A DNA stretch of 64,000 nucleotides from Chrysomallon squamiferum (GCA_012295275.1 CM022667.1:8637038-8701037); one strand, 5' to 3'; positions 24,121 through 38,230 are shown, numbered from the stretch's first letter. The notes: generated by a model not told the origin, from the letters alone. Translations and numbers: made by a program.

Positions 24121-24952
24121 GTTTTTTTTTTGTCTTTTTAAAGAAAACAAAACAATTGTTATGAAGTGTCTCTTTTTGATAATAAAGGAGAAAATACATA
24201 TAGCAATATTTTTTGATAAATATATGTATTTTGAACGAGTTGAAAAGAAAACGGAATTTTAGAAGAAGTGAGCAGAAAGTGCACCTGAATGTTCTGTGAA
24301 GATAATCATAAATCAGAGTTTTTGCTGTTAGAGTTTGATATTTTATACCTAATTTATTTTTGTTGTAAATCACCAACTAATCTATCCACTGAAAATTAAA
24401 GTTATTCAATTCTTAATCCTTTGTGACCTGTATTTCACTTTCTGTCTCTTTAACCATTCTTTATTCTTGCTTTTACCATTTAAACAAACTTTTTTTTTCT
24501 AATTAATAAAATGAAGGAATATAAAATTTCATTTAACATTTAAAAATAATACAAATCTAAGTTCATACATATATTCAAAAATTATTCATTAAAGTTTAAA
24601 ATCTAAAAAAAAAAAAAAAATTTAAGTTACCTTTATTATGAAACAAAAATAGTTTTTACTTAATATAATCTACAATAACTACATAAAAATTATTATTCAT
24701 AATTACACTTATTATCAAATCATAAATTGAAACACAAAACTTCACAGCTTAAAATATCAATATAACCCGAAATTAAAACTGAATAAAACAATTTTACATC
24801 TCAATTTATGCAGCAAGATTATTGACTTGTAAAGAAAATTTCAATAATTATTAATTTTACTGTACACATTGGCCTACTACCTATGTTCCATAATTATTCC
24901 TTGTAGTATATCAGTTAACAACCAAACCAGAATTTTAAAAAAATATTTAAAT

Positions 24953-24965
24953 TAATAATAATAGC

Positions 24966-25011
<46 letters not shown>

Positions 25012-25040
25012 GTAAAAATAATAATAATAATAGTAATAAT
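24953..25040. repeat. (AAT)n trinucleotide array
   Basis: About 85 bases of AAT with scattered C/G interruptions. Confidence 0.95.
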
Positions 25041-25628
25041 ACAACTAATTCAAGTCAAATGGTAAATTTCGATATTTAAAAGGAAAGCTGAAGATTTAAA
25101 AAAAGAAAGAAATTAAAACTTCACATTAACCATCGTTTAGCAAGTGACTCTATGAATATTCCTTGAGGCAGATCTGGGACGTTTCCAAGTTTCTGGAGGT
25201 GAACAACAGGGTCAAGCTGTTACCAGGCTCGACACACAAAGAGACAGCAAAGAAAACCAAACCCCCAGAGGAACTGGTAACGTTTTAAATAATCTATACA
25301 AACAGCTCAAGTTTAATTAAGTTTTGCAGACCTCAAGGTTCAACAATCTGTATTTTATTGGCATTGGAAAAATAAAAATGTTATGTGACTTGAAGAAGAA
25401 TGAATAGACATGCTTTTGTTAAAATTTAAAAAAAAGGTTTTATTTATAATGGAACAAGAAAATATGAGATTTACTGCTTTAATTTATGAAAATTTCATAA
25501 AACATGAATATGACTTTTTAAATTTAATTTTTGTTTTATTTTATTTATTTTTTTATTTGTGCATCAATTACACATTTGTTCTTCAAAATAATCAGTTACA
25601 AAATATTATTCGTGACTGAAAATTAGCA

Positions 25629-25677
25629 TTAATAATAATAACAATAATAATAATAATCTATTATTATTATTATTATT
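25629..25677. repeat. (AAT)n-(ATT)n perfect inverted repeat
   Basis: Fifteen-base arms 25643-25657 and 25660-25674 are exact reverse complements with a 2-base spacer, and can form a hairpin. Confidence 0.9.
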
Positions 25678-25734
25678 ACTGTTGTTGCTGTGGTTTTTAT
25701 TTATTTATATTCAACATTAGCTGATTTTTATCAA

Positions 25735-25960
25735 TACAGGTAACCCAAACGGTGCCCCTGACTTTCAGATCACACATCCATGTGACTTGGTACCATATTA
25801 ACAGCATATTTATACATGTGTAAGTGGAAGTGGGAGGCTTGCTTGATCGCTTCACATAATCAGTCAAGTGACACATCCCAATGAAGAAGTTTGTCAACAT
25901 TTCATGCTTCACTGATTCCTCTCGGTCTAAACGAGAATGGGACCCCTCCGGTTGCACTTC
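25735..25960. other. Unique island inside the intron
   Basis: About 225 bases of mixed composition. Two AAGTG/CAAGTGACAC-type motifs (NK2-like) occur near 25825 and 25864. No coding gene recognised on either strand. Confidence 0.25.
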
Positions 25961-26206
25961 CTTGATTTTTATAGATATCTTTGGACATTTCTCACTTTCA
26001 AATAACGAAAGGAATCTCTAATTATTTGTTTTCTCACTGCATTCGTCTACATCTGTGTTTACTAGTACACACTGACAAACTAGTCCAAAAAAAAAAAAAA
26101 AAACTAAAAACTAAACAAACAAAAAAATACTGGCAAAACCAAAAAAAAAATTGTTTTCACCTTGCTGGGTTTTAATCTATTCATTTTTGTTGTTTTGTTA
26201 ATTAAT

Positions 26207-26233
26207 AAAAAAAAAAAAAAAAAAAAAAAAAAA
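26207..26233. repeat. Poly-A tract
   Basis: About 27 consecutive A. Confidence 0.95.
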
Positions 26234-27040
26234 CCCTTAGAAAACAAATTTATCTTTTTTTAAATATTTAAATATTTTTTATTTTAGTCTCAGTTTGTTT
26301 GTTATGTTTTTGATTATGTGTACACAGAATACACAGTTACTGAGAAATCATGATTAGTCTTTCATGTCAAACGAGTGACTAAGACTGATGTAAATTTATG
26401 ATTAACAACAAAAACATCCACACATTAAAACAAATACAAACACACACATGTATACAAAAACACACTCATTCACATAAGTAACAGGTACACAAAACTAAAT
26501 GTATGTTTATGTACATCATTAAAAACTTGTGTTCTGTACACCTACTAAAATAATTTTATGTGTTAATAAACTTCATTATTAGGTTCACAAAAGTAATCAC
26601 TTGACTAAACACTCTAGTTGCAGTAATTAAATTTTTCAGGACAAAAATACATACAGTTAGGACAACATGAAAATATCTTGTTTCTGTAAGGCCTAAGTAT
26701 ATTGAAATGTAATTATAATTATCTCTATAATTATTAACTTCCATTAACTAGCAGAATTATCGCTTATAACGCTATAGGTTGTATCATACAAAATATTTAT
26801 TATTAACATACAAATTATCTGTCGCTATAATAAATTAGTAATTAATTAAATATTCATGTGACATGATTGTAATTAGTATTTTCAGTTATCATTAGGTAAA
26901 CAGAAGAATTACACAGACACACACACACATACACAAATGTGAATATATAAAAATTTCATTTTTCTTATTATATATAAACACACACAGCTTTTAATTAACT
27001 GTTTTCCAATTAAAATAAGAATACAAAATTCCTCACTTAC

Positions 27041-27760
27041 CATAATGGGCCAGGTGGTGCTGTGAACAAATCTGTGGTTATAGTGTTTAACTCAGTGAAG
27101 CAGACAAGACAGTACTACAGCGATTACACAATCTTTCATTTCACTTTGAACAAACGGAATAAAGATTAATTTCTCAGGAAAAAAAAAAAACAACGAAAAA
27201 AACAAGCGTGCTTCAGTAGTCCTATTAATAGCACCTGACGACTGAGTCAATATGAAATGTTTGGCTCCCACAAGAAAGAAGAAGAAGAAATAAAAAGAAA
27301 GTTGACAAAGTTGTTGAGAGAGAGAGAACTGCGGTGCTCACTCGCACGCTGCCTGTCTGCCTGAGCTCAGTGTCTCACTGCCACCACACCTCAGTGCTGC
27401 GAGATGATAAACTAAAACCATTGTCACTATCAGGTATGCAGGCCAACGCAGACTTAACGAGATAGTCAGGTGCTTCAAACAACTCAGGTGCTTTAAACGG
27501 CTGACTGACTGCCTGGCTGGCTGGCTGGCTGCTTTGCGAAAGCTTTGCTTAATGGATCCAGCGACAAGCTGCCAGACTGCAGGTAGCCTTCGGCTCGGCC
27601 AAGAAGCTCTCCTCTCTCTCTTCTGATAGGATCTTGGCCTGAACATTCAATCTCTTTGAACTGTGAGCGGCCGCGAACTGCTGTCACCGTTGTTCTGTGG
27701 CAACAGTTGGCACCGTGCGACACTTTCTGCTGCAGCGTTGTACCTGGCGGGCGGGATGGG
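27041..27760 (-). promoter_or_regulatory. Promoter/5' UTR exon-like island, minus strand, with strong splice donor
   Basis: On the minus strand a GC/CpG-richer block (about 27,330-27,760, including GCGGCCGC near 27,665-27,674) leads through pyrimidine-rich, initiator-like CTCTCTCTCTC to a strong donor, CCCATTATG/GTAAGTGAG, with exon end at 27041. A weak acceptor (T-run then CCTGAG) at 27173 would instead make 27041-27172 an internal UTR exon. The ATG at the donor is out of frame with the zinc-finger ATG if spliced directly to 3473. Best reading: alternative first exon or UTR exon of the zinc-finger gene. Confidence 0.4.
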
Positions 27761-27785
27761 TGTGTGTGTGTGTGTGTTGTTGTTG

Positions 27786-27816
<31 letters not shown>
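27760..27816. repeat. (TG)n(TTG)n(TGG)n compound microsatellite
   Basis: TG dinucleotides pass into TTG and then TGG triplets in about 57 bases, at the upstream edge of the 27-kb promoter-like island. Confidence 0.95.
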
Positions 27817-28239
27817 GATATTTTATACATGCAGATATTGTGTAGCTCCTGTACTTTGCACTCAGCAGGGAAGATTAAGAAAATAATACATCTTCTTGTT
27901 TGTAACGAGCATGCTCAGGTGAAGTCAGAATACCTGCATTCAGGAAGTTGACAGGAATTTGACATTGTTTGATTTAGTTGAAGAGAATATTATTTCTTTA
28001 AAGATTAGAAAAGTTTCTTTTAGTCAGTTTCATCTGTAAATGAGTTTTTCTTTGATCTGATTAAAAGTAAACATTAAATTCAGTTAAATGGCTTTTGACT
28101 TACATTTTCTTTGTATAAAATTTTACCACCTGAGTTTCCATTTACTTGCATAATCAAAGTAACTGAAATATTCTACTGTTCAGTTATTATTTTCAATTAA
28201 ATATATTTGACTTTTGATTTTTTTGAAAATATTGCTATT

Positions 28240-29600
28240 AAAAAGAATGAAAATACTTATGAAAGATTCAAAACTTATCTTAAACTGGAAAAAAACCCAG
28301 TTAATTCTTAATATTGTTTTTTACATTTTTGTGTGAATCACCTTTTAACAATTTCGTTCAAAAACTTTAAATTTACAAACACAACATTCATTTGCATAAA
28401 GGATTTATACCACTAAGAAAACTGTTTTATTTACCATTCTTATTATCATTACAAAAATATCATTTTTAGAAAGGTGTAGTTTCATCAAGATGAAAAGAAA
28501 ATATATACATTTTTTTTTATGTTTTGAATAAATATCACGTTAACTAATAATCTGAATATATCATGATCATTCTAATATTATGAAAAAACAAACTGAAACA
28601 GTGAAAATAAAATTAAAGAAATAATATTATCCATGTACAAGAAAACAAAATAAAACCACTGGCTCAGTTTGTGTAAATCATTTGTATTAATCATATTGAA
28701 TAAATTCCACAGGTGTTAATCAAATCACCATAAAATTACAGTAAACAAATTGTACATACACTGCCATACACCAGAAAAAAGTCAGTTTTCTGTTTAGTTT
28801 TTTCTTTACTTCTATCACCTGCATAACCATCATTTTTCTCATACAGGCATGCTAAAAATACCTGTATCAATGCATACCTGTCTTACTATCTTCAGTTAGC
28901 CATTAAAGGTAACTGAAGGCTTTTCTTATAAAAGTATCCACACTGATCACTCTAGCAAAATCAGAAATTTGCTGAACATTTCTGATAGAAGCATGCTAAA
29001 AGACTGAAATGCATCCAACTCTCTCCAATCATAAAGTGTGCCCATGAAAACCCTGCCTGAACATTTCTTAGAAAAGGCAAGCTGAAATGTTACTACATAC
29101 CTTTCTGTAAACAGAAAGTGAGTACACAACAAGCGTCCTTTTACAGAAGCATGTTGAAAATTTAACATATTTCTAATTTTTTTAACAAAAATATATTAAA
29201 AGTAACTTGTACTAACATATACATGTCTGAAAAATATGACTAATATCTTGGAAAATTTGCTGAAGATAGGCAATTCTGCGACAAAATTAGCTCCATTAAC
29301 ACATATCTAAGATTTTCTACTGAAAATAAGGTTGCCCAGGGCAGGCATGTATGAAGTTTTCTGTCAGAAGCTACAGATCACCCACACTATAATATAAACT
29401 TCAAAACAAATTCCTGTAACTGCATAAATACTCTGAATGTAAAACACATTAACTAGTAAACATGCATGCATACATAATTACAGACACCTTATTGTACCTC
29501 ATCTATCATTTGTCAGCTGATCAATTTATCATCATGATCCACTTTTATTACACTGTTTTTAACTATCATTTAATTATGTCATCTTCAACATTGTTATCAA
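28240..29600. other. AT-rich intronic DNA without recognised features
   Basis: About 1.3 kb of AT-rich sequence. Phrases such as TGAACATTTCTnAnAnAAGCnnGCTnAAA recur loosely at about 28975, 29059 and 29145, hinting at an old repeat. No gene seen. Confidence 0.3.
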
Positions 29601-29619
29601 CCACTTAACTCACGCATGG

Positions 29620-29895
29620 GATATATGTGATATTGTCAGTCAGTATAGAATATATTTAATATTATCAATTCTTTAATTAAATTTTCAACAGTTCAATACA
29701 ACATGGAATGTATTTAATATTACCAACTAATTGTTACTTGGGAACATGTTTAATATTATCAATTTGTTTAACAGAATATATTTCATATCATCAACTATTT
29801 AATACAGTATGGAATATATTTATCATTATCAACTGTTTAATACATGGAAAATTTAATACATTTAATATTATTTACCAACGTGGAATATTTGCATA
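29620..29895. repeat. Degenerate minisatellite, unit about 45-55 bp
   Basis: The phrase (A)TGGAATATATTTAATATTATCAACT with a following TTTAATACA recurs about six times (near 29645, 29704, 29746, 29776, 29811 and 29858). Confidence 0.75.
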
Positions 29896-31398
29896 ATACT
29901 ATAAAAAAAGATAGTGTGACTGTATGTTCAGTAAATGATATAGAAAAAGAATATTTGACACTAAAACATTTTAAAACTGTTGTTGTAATTTATGTCATGC
30001 TTTTAAGTTCTTTTCAATTTTTTTTGTTTTGTTTGTTTATGAAGAAATAAAAGAGAAAACCTATTTCAGTCACATTATGAATTATAATTAATATTAAATA
30101 CATAATTATGTTTATTATTGTTACATAAATTTGTTCATAATGCTTAACAAAACCATAACAAAAGATAATTCCCTAGCAAATAATTTTTATCACTTTAACA
30201 CCGGTCATTTTACTTTTCTGAACTTAACAGGTTTTCTTCATTGTTTTTTTTATATTTATATTTTTATTATTATTTTTTATTTTTTTTTTTTTTTTATTAT
30301 TTATATATCTGGATCAGTAATGATGAAAATGGCCACTGAGTGCTCTGAAAAATTAGTTCAAATTAATTGAATATTGCTAAAAACATTATTTATGAATTCT
30401 ACAAAATTATTTGAAAACTAAATTCTGTGAGATTATTTTTAATTAAAATTACACAGACAATTCCAATCATCTGCTATAATGAAAAATAATTATTATTGGC
30501 TATAATTTGGGCAAGAGATGGTTAATTAAATAAACATACATACATATATGTTCAACAAAATAGATTTAGTAAAATTACATTAAATCTACTGACTTTAAAA
30601 CCTCAGCCACAGCGCACTTATGTAATTATTTAAATTCATATAATTTTACTTTTATTATTTTTTAACTTTTTTCTTTTTAAACATTTTTTTTGTGTTCTAG
30701 CCAGAAACAGTTCACAGTTCCAACAACAACAATGGACGTCTGCAACATCTGGTATTAAAGTGGCATCATGCAACGTAACTCATTTTCCTTCTTCTACGTG
30801 GAAATCTACCTATAATTAAGTTTGAAATTTTATCCAGCAGCAACAGACGTCTGTCTGCCAGTGTGACAAAAAAAAAAAAAAAATACTCAATATTTCCTTA
30901 GCATTATACTGGCAGCAGAGAGAGATCTATAAAGTACAATTCATACGACAATGATTTTTCTGCGGCATGGAACAGCTGTGCACATGACAGGAATATCGTG
31001 TGGCAGTTCCAGGATGGTAGTACCTAGTTTGCAGGTAAATTCAATAAAATATGGTCGGCCGTCACTAACTCATGCTGCACCCAACTCAACTTTCAAGGTT
31101 TGTGCAAGTGTAAAAAAACACCGCACTAAGACAGGAATAAAGGCAATGAAACCTTCATTAAGTTTATTTTCCAAAATAAATAAATAATGTTAGAGAGAGA
31201 GAGAGATCTTTTGTTTTTCAAATTTATATGTATTTATTCAATATTATGATTTAAACAAAAGAAATTAAACCACTTAGACTGTTTTGCTTTATACAATAAT
31301 AATGATACATTTTTTTAGATTTTATTATTTATATCTCCAACTTTTTACCATGTGTTTTTCAGTTTAACATTCTTAAATAAGTTTAAAACATATATAAA

Positions 31399-31456
31399 CA
31401 GACAGATAGACAGACAGACAAAGGTAGATTAGATAGATAGATAGATATATAGATAG
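31399..31456. repeat. (GACA)n/(GATA)n tetranucleotide array
   Basis: GACAGATAGACAGACAGACA passes into GATAGATAGATA in about 58 bases. Confidence 0.9.
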
Positions 31457-31607
31457 TGGAAAATTTTCGCTAACAGTTATAATTTTTCCAGACAAGATTA
31501 TTTTGTTAAATGCTACATTCTTTTTTTTTGTTTTGTTTTTCGTTTGTTTGTTTTCATTTTCTTAAAAAACGAATTTTTGTTATTGTTGTTTGTTTTATTA
31601 TTTTACA

Positions 31608-31608
<1 letters not shown>

Positions 31609-31647
<39 letters not shown>

Positions 31648-31648
31648 T
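31609..31648. repeat. (ATT)n trinucleotide array
   Basis: About thirteen ATT triplets. Confidence 0.95.
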
Positions 31649-33328
31649 TAATTTACATCAGAGTAAAGAAAAGAAGAAAAAAAAGAGAAAAGAGAAAAAG
31701 TATCAATGTTAAACAAATTAACAAGTGACAGTAAATGTCCTTTATCAATATCCTACATTCTGTTTTGGTGCAGTGGTTCTGTGTTGTTAATAAAAACTCA
31801 ACAACAAACATCTAAAAACTCAGCAAGTTCCTCCTACATCTATCTATCTCTACAAAACCATGCCAGTGATAGAAATCTAAACCAAATATACACAGTTCTA
31901 GACACAGACATATCTCGTTTCCTGTAGCAGCTTATATAAAACTTTAAAATACCAAGTATGAGCTCTGCTGTCTGTGGGAAGGTGTATCTAAAATGTATTT
32001 TACTGCTGAGAGAATATTAAAGAGAAGTCCAGTGTCTGATATCTTCAAGTTCCTGCCTGTTATTTATATCATCCTTAACCACGACACTATAAACCATAGA
32101 TTACATACACTGAGTGAGTGATAAATGAAAAGTTATGTTTTTATTCTGGAATCTGTGATTAACCAATATTACATAGCTCTGTCATCTTTGGTAATTATTG
32201 CCAAATCATTGATTATAGTACTGTGACCACATAAGAATTAAATTATAAGTTACACATCAACTTAATTAACAAACAAAAAATGTTTCTTAATAATATGAAT
32301 TTTTACATTATGACAATGACATTATCATAGATTGTATAGTGAGAGTGGAACAATTTAAAATATATAACAAAAATTATTAAACACTATCTCAGAAAGCTTT
32401 CTCTTCTCTTTTCTTTTTCTTTTTTTAGAACAGCACCAGATGTATGTCATAAAAGTGGACATTTGTTGCTTTTCTGAACAAAAATGGTTAAACTGTCAGT
32501 TTATGGTGTGTTAAATTTGTTACCTGGGAAAATGCTGCATGGGATTGTATGTTTGATACACCTGTCTGTAGGAACATCTTGCCTGTACTTGTGTCAACTC
32601 GAAATTCTCAGAAACACATGCCATATGTTGTTAAACAAACACTTTCCTACAGCTATCAAGTAATTAAGTCAACTGTGTAGCAGTATTTTTGTTAAAACTA
32701 TAAAATTATTCAGTGAGATGTGTAGTAATTACCATTATACATGAAAATGGTGAGTATGTATAAAAATAACTGGTGTAATTATATATATTTTTTTTAAATA
32801 ATCTTTTAAATAATGTTCACATTTTATTACTATATTTAATAACACTACAACAATATAATAAAAATCTTCAAAGCCACAACTTTAAACATCGTTCTTATTA
32901 ATTAGCAACAATGAATCTTTTGAATTTGCAAACCCTTAAACAGTAAAACACACATTTTAGTTAATAAACACATTCACATACAAGGCAATTGTTATGAAAT
33001 ATTTTAAATGTATCTTACTTGTTTAGTTTTCATTTTTCAAATGTGACTGAAAAAAGTGAAAAAAACAAAACAACTGTAGAAGTCCTGAAGAGCTGAACTT
33101 GTAAACCATTTGACAAAACATACTGCACCAATCACCAGACCAAACCAGATTAACTCTTTTGTTTAACTGGTATGGCAGATCTTGTCCATTAAAAGTGTTT
33201 GCTTAGGAAACAATGGCTAATTACAGAGGAGTCCCATTCACCATTATCTGCATTGTTTTCTTAGCCCCTCTTTGGTAAAAGTTCAGAAACAGTATGCACT
33301 GCTTATTATTCAAAAATACAAATCTCAA

Positions 33329-33331
<3 letters not shown>

Positions 33332-33368
<37 letters not shown>

Positions 33369-33380
33369 AGAAAGAGAGAG
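33332..33380. repeat. (CA)n plus (GA)n
   Basis: About 33 bases of CA followed by AGAGAGAAAGAGAGAG. Confidence 0.93.
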
Positions 33381-33428
33381 TGAGTACGTGGTGACAAAAT
33401 CATACAAAGCTATGTATGACAAGGCAAC

Positions 33429-33696
33429 AGGTTAATATATTTAACAATCATAAAGTCTTCTCAGTTTATCTGTTTACGAAACAAAAATGCTTATAAATAA
33501 ATTAAAAGCAATATATTCTTGTGCTCTTATTATTTAATTTAGTTCATATTGTGAAAAAGGAGGAAAATAAATAAATATTCTAATATATCGCAGCTTTATT
33601 CCACTGGCCCGTTTCAAAAACAAAACGATTAGAAATGAAGTAGGCCAATATATTCTTAACCCTCGATTAATGTTTATTTCATAATGTGAAAAACGG
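33429..33696 (+). repeat. Two copies of a diverged approximately 130-bp repeat
   Basis: Copy 1 (about 33429-33560) runs from TTAATATATTTAACAATCATAA to TTCATATTGTGAAAAA. A partial second copy (about 33611-33696) shares caaaACgaTtAgAAATgAAgtaggCcAatATATTCTT and TTTCATAATGTGAAAAA. A third copy is at 35234-35360. The family is dispersed and has no visible coding capacity. Confidence 0.65.
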
Positions 33697-35233
33697 AGAA
33701 GAGAAAAACATGAGTCATATTCCATCCGCACAAAGGGAAAAAGAAAAGTGACGGGTAAAAGATATATATAAATAATACACCACAGGCAGTGCTAGGTACT
33801 CAATCTGATTACAAAAATATTTTTTTGTTATGATTTTCTTTTTTTTCACCTCGATATTGCTTCCAAGTTGCTGATGCATGTCACGAATTCCTGTGTCCTA
33901 CGATTGCTATCAATCAGAAATGATGTAAATGGGAATCTACGGTTATGCCTCAGTGATTTCCAATTTTTTTTACACTGGTACCTTCACCCACTGTTAAGCT
34001 TAGCAATTTTAATGGACTATAAACTGCAGGAATTTTTTTTTTCTTTGCTGACAGAGAGAAAAATATGTCTTACAATTTAGACACACACTCACACATTAAG
34101 AAAGTTTTGAATTTTGATTACTTTGTTGAAAGTATCGAGCTTTTGAATACAGAAGTCAGAGAAAATATGTCAGCCTTAGGCATAATAATATTCTCCATTT
34201 CAGTTGCTAAAACTTGTCTCCTGGCAAATACTCGCTTCAAAGCCTTCCGTTAGAGAACAATAACAAGAAAAAAAAACAAAGAAGAATAAGATTAAAACTC
34301 AGAATATCCATAATATAAAATAGAGTGGAAAAAATCCAGTAAAATACATAACCATTTGTTTATAAATAGCACATATATTTAAAAAAAAAAATAATATATA
34401 TAAAATGAAAATCATTCTTAAAAAACTTGTTCTTTAGTAATGAAACTAAAAGACTATGAAATTTAGATGAAGCCATAACAACTAAATGTTAACATAATTT
34501 GAAAGACCAAGTTAGATTGAAAAATCTATCTCAATGTTATTTCTGTTTACTTATGCTGCATAAAAGACCACATATGAAAAGAAAAAAAAAAAAAAATTGG
34601 AATAAAAATAATGAAACGTCCACCAAAAAGTGATGATCAGCCAGCCATTGAGGTTTTTGGCAACAGATTGCATCCTACGCCAACCAAATGGACATGTTAC
34701 ATTAAGTTATTTTTGTTTTGCAAAAAAAAAAAATGTCTGCATGTCCAGTGATAAACATGATGTGCTTTTTAACAGCTGTTAGAAACAAGTTGGTAGCCCA
34801 TAGGACATTGACACATCGCTGATTTATGGTCAACAGTGAGAACATTCTGCCCCAGGCACATTCAACTTGTATGCAAATGAATCTAATTTGATTCCTGCAT
34901 AAGCTTGTGAAAAAGACAAACGATATGGGCCAACACATCCAGGTATTCAGTGCTGCTGCATATTACTTATGTAGCTAATGCACATATTTGTTTGTGTGTA
35001 AATGCAGGTAGCACATTCATCTGACAAATGCAGTGTCTGAATCATTTCAAGCAACTCAGATTTCTAACCTCGAAACAAAGACTTCAGTGAAAAAAGGAAA
35101 GAAAAAAAAACCTATAAAAAGCAGGGGAATAAAAGATTAAATAAAGAAGAGAGTATTTATTTTACCTCTCAAAATAGTTTTTCCTGTGCTAACAAATTTT
35201 ACTCAGTGCCACATGAATTTACTGTAACCAGAC

Positions 35234-35360
35234 AACATTAATATATTTAACAATCATAAGCAGTTTCAGCATTTTTGTTTACAGAACCAAAATACTTATG
35301 AATAAAATAAGCCAGTATATTCTTGTGTTTCAGTTATTTCTTAATTCATACTGTCAGTTC
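35234..35360 (+). repeat. Third copy of the approximately 130-bp repeat
   Basis: Begins ATTAATATATTTAACAATCATAA, continues through TTTGTTTACAgAACcAAAAT, then AATAAAATAAgccAgTATATTCTTGTG. It matches the copy at 33429 over nearly its full length with small indels. Confidence 0.65.
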
Positions 35361-36738
35361 ATTTTTTAAGTATTCTTAAAACTAAATTATCATAGTTTTC
35401 TAAATACTAAAGGTATGTTAAAAAGGTCCCAACAGTCTCCAAAGTGTTTCTGTAGAGTTAACAAAGTAAGTGGTATTTCAGATAATGTCAGGAAGACAAA
35501 TTTTGAAACTGGCTACACACACGCACACACACACACATCTTCAGTTGATCTGAAAGACATTTCATTACTAGAGAACAACATGTTTTTAAGAATGACTAGA
35601 ATTATACTTTATCACAAAACCACAATCAAAGTGTAATTTGTTTTAACTTGACTAAATCTTAGAGATAAATATTCAGTTATAAACTTTTGTGAAATAAAAT
35701 GTTTTTCCTGATCTTGCAAGTCCTCCACCCAAGGACAATAATATACATTTTCCTGTTTTATGAAAATGCAGTGTAAAAGATTCCTTGATTCTGACAGGCA
35801 ACAATAATCTAAACAGTGGCCCTAGGCATTTGGGGTTTTTTTGTTTTTTGTTTTGTGTTTTGTTTGTTTCTTTGTTTTGTTATTGTTTTTTCTTTTTTTT
35901 TCTTCCTTTAATAGTATCATCATGATCATAAGAAATTGCATGTATGATACCATAAAACTATCAACAGGAAGGTGTCACAAAATACTGATTTATTTATTCA
36001 CCTATTAGCAATATGAAATGTTTACTGTCTGATTTTATATAAACCTAGCCTGTTTTATTTCAGATCACGTTTCGTATAGCAAAGAGACATTTCAAGAACA
36101 AAGCACAAACAAAATACTTTTTTTAATATTACATATATATATTTTTATTTTTAAATAACAAAAACATGAATAGAAAATAAACATTAAAAAGACCCCAAAC
36201 CAATCCACATGAATAACATCTTTTACAAATGACTGTTTTGTGTGTGGTTATCAAATGTAAAACATACTGTTTTGGTATAATTATCTCTACAAAAAAGGAA
36301 GAAGGGTAAAAAAAAAAAAAAGCTCAGTAATTTATTAGCAGTAACAGATATTTTATATAGACCTTCTCATAGAGTGACACATTATATATCATGGTCTATT
36401 AAAGGGAAATATTCCAATGAATTTTTTAGGGATATTTTAGAGAAAGCTCATCTTAGACAGGAAAATATATTGTCTGTTAAAGGAAAAAGAGTCCAGATGA
36501 CATCATCCATCAGACCGGAATTAAATATTTTTACCAGTCAGCTGTACATTTCTTTTCTCACATTACTTCTACATCAAAACTTAAATCATTCTGCCTCCAT
36601 TTTCTTCTCCCGTCGCAGCAAGAACTGACTTATGATGTATAAAACAACGCAATAAAAATATATTTAAACTGTGAGAATGCTGCCTCTTGTTGACTCATCT
36701 GTTGGGATTATAAATTTATTCTAAAACACACGCGGCAT

Positions 36739-36800
36739 GTCTTTTCTGAAAAAGACTTTTCGGGTGGGGCGGTGCGGCAGATAAAGTTTAGTGTGCTGTA
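36739..36800. promoter_or_regulatory. Palindrome and GC-box-like island
   Basis: GTCTTTT-4 nt-AAAAGAC (36739-36756) is followed by CGGGTGGGGCGGTGCGG (from 36761), a GC-box/KLF-type sequence that stands out sharply in AT-rich DNA. No exon recognised next to it. Confidence 0.25.
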
Positions 36801-37104
36801 AGCGTAGACCGTTTCGCAGACGGATATAGGATGACTGTGCACTATATCAAACGACAGACAATCCCAATGAACAAGATAAAATTAAACAGCACAGAAGAAG
36901 CTGTAATGTTAGGAATCAGCCAAGCGAAATGTTCTCATTCTTGTTTATTTCTGTTTTAAAATGCAAGGTTTGCTGTCATGTTTAAACCTGCACTTTCCAA
37001 AGACGTTTTTGAAAGATGTTTTTAATTCTGTGATTTTATTTTTGACAGTTACACTTTTCCATCCAACAAAATAATTTTTTTAAATTTTTTATTGACATTC
37101 ATAT

Positions 37105-37129
37105 AAAAAAAAAAAAAAAAAAAAAAAAA
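37105..37129. repeat. Poly-A tract
   Basis: About 25 A. The following 37.1-43.2 kb is AT-rich intronic DNA with repeats listed separately and no recognised gene. Confidence 0.93.
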
Positions 37130-38230
37130 CAATCTCATTAATATTAAATTATAAATAAAACAGAATTTTATAAAAAGAATAAATATTACATGTACAAATG
37201 CATATTTAAAATATGCTAATATATTTTTTTAAAAAATTTTTTTTAAACTTTTCTTTAACAGAATATGAAAATGCTACATTAAAAAAATTAATCTGAATTA
37301 CATTCCTGCACATTCACAAAACAGCAAGAAGAAACTGATATTATACATATAAAAGCTCCAACAAGAAAAGCCATTTATGGCAATACGAAGGCAAAAAAAC
37401 GGCAGAGGGGAAATAATAAAAAAGTTATTATATATGACGTACATCGCAGTCACACTCGCATGCTTCACAAACTGGTAAACATCATTTTGAATATATGCCT
37501 GCAGGATACAGCCAAATATCTACTTAATTCTCGAAACCAAATGCAGGTAATTCAAATCAAATCTGCGTTCACTGAAGCATAGCCGACCTGAGACCAATCT
37601 GACTTCTAAAGTCTTGCATCTATCAGCATACCAGCATGAAATCAGCAGCAGTCAACCATTGAGAGAGACACACCAGAATGCACGTCTCAGGCAAAACATA
37701 TTCTTCAGTAATTAGTTTCTCTCTTTTATAAAAGTTAGGTATTTGAAACTGCCACAAAATGCAACATGTTCCAAGTAAATGAGCTAATGAATATTAAATA
37801 AAAAAATATTAAAGTCATTTTCTCCCATCTGTTATTATCACATGTCAAACATATATATATTTTCTGATAAAAAAAATATTATACATGAAAAAAAAGATCA
37901 AGCCTGTCACTCCATGAGTTATTATTTAGCAGTAAAGGAATTTTCCATAATCACTTTCACACATACATGACACTACTTACCATTGTCTTTGATAAAAAGG
38001 TGGACATTGTTGGGAAAGGAAAACAGACTAAAGTGTCTAATGGGGAGAACTGATCATACAGTTAGTAGATTATTTTATCACTATTTTTTTTCTTTATTTT
38101 TATCATTATGCCCTTAGAAATGATGTGGCAAGTATTATGTATTTCCTCTTGGAAATCAATATTTTATAAGAAATGTTACTTAACAACTGTTAGTATTACA
38201 AATATTTAAATATTATAATACATTCGTAAG

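Noticed and set aside
27338-27723. Minus-strand frames of 76-102 codons in the 27-kb island
   Set aside because: No family resemblance, no conserved start, and the block looks like promoter/5' UTR sequence with a donor downstream.
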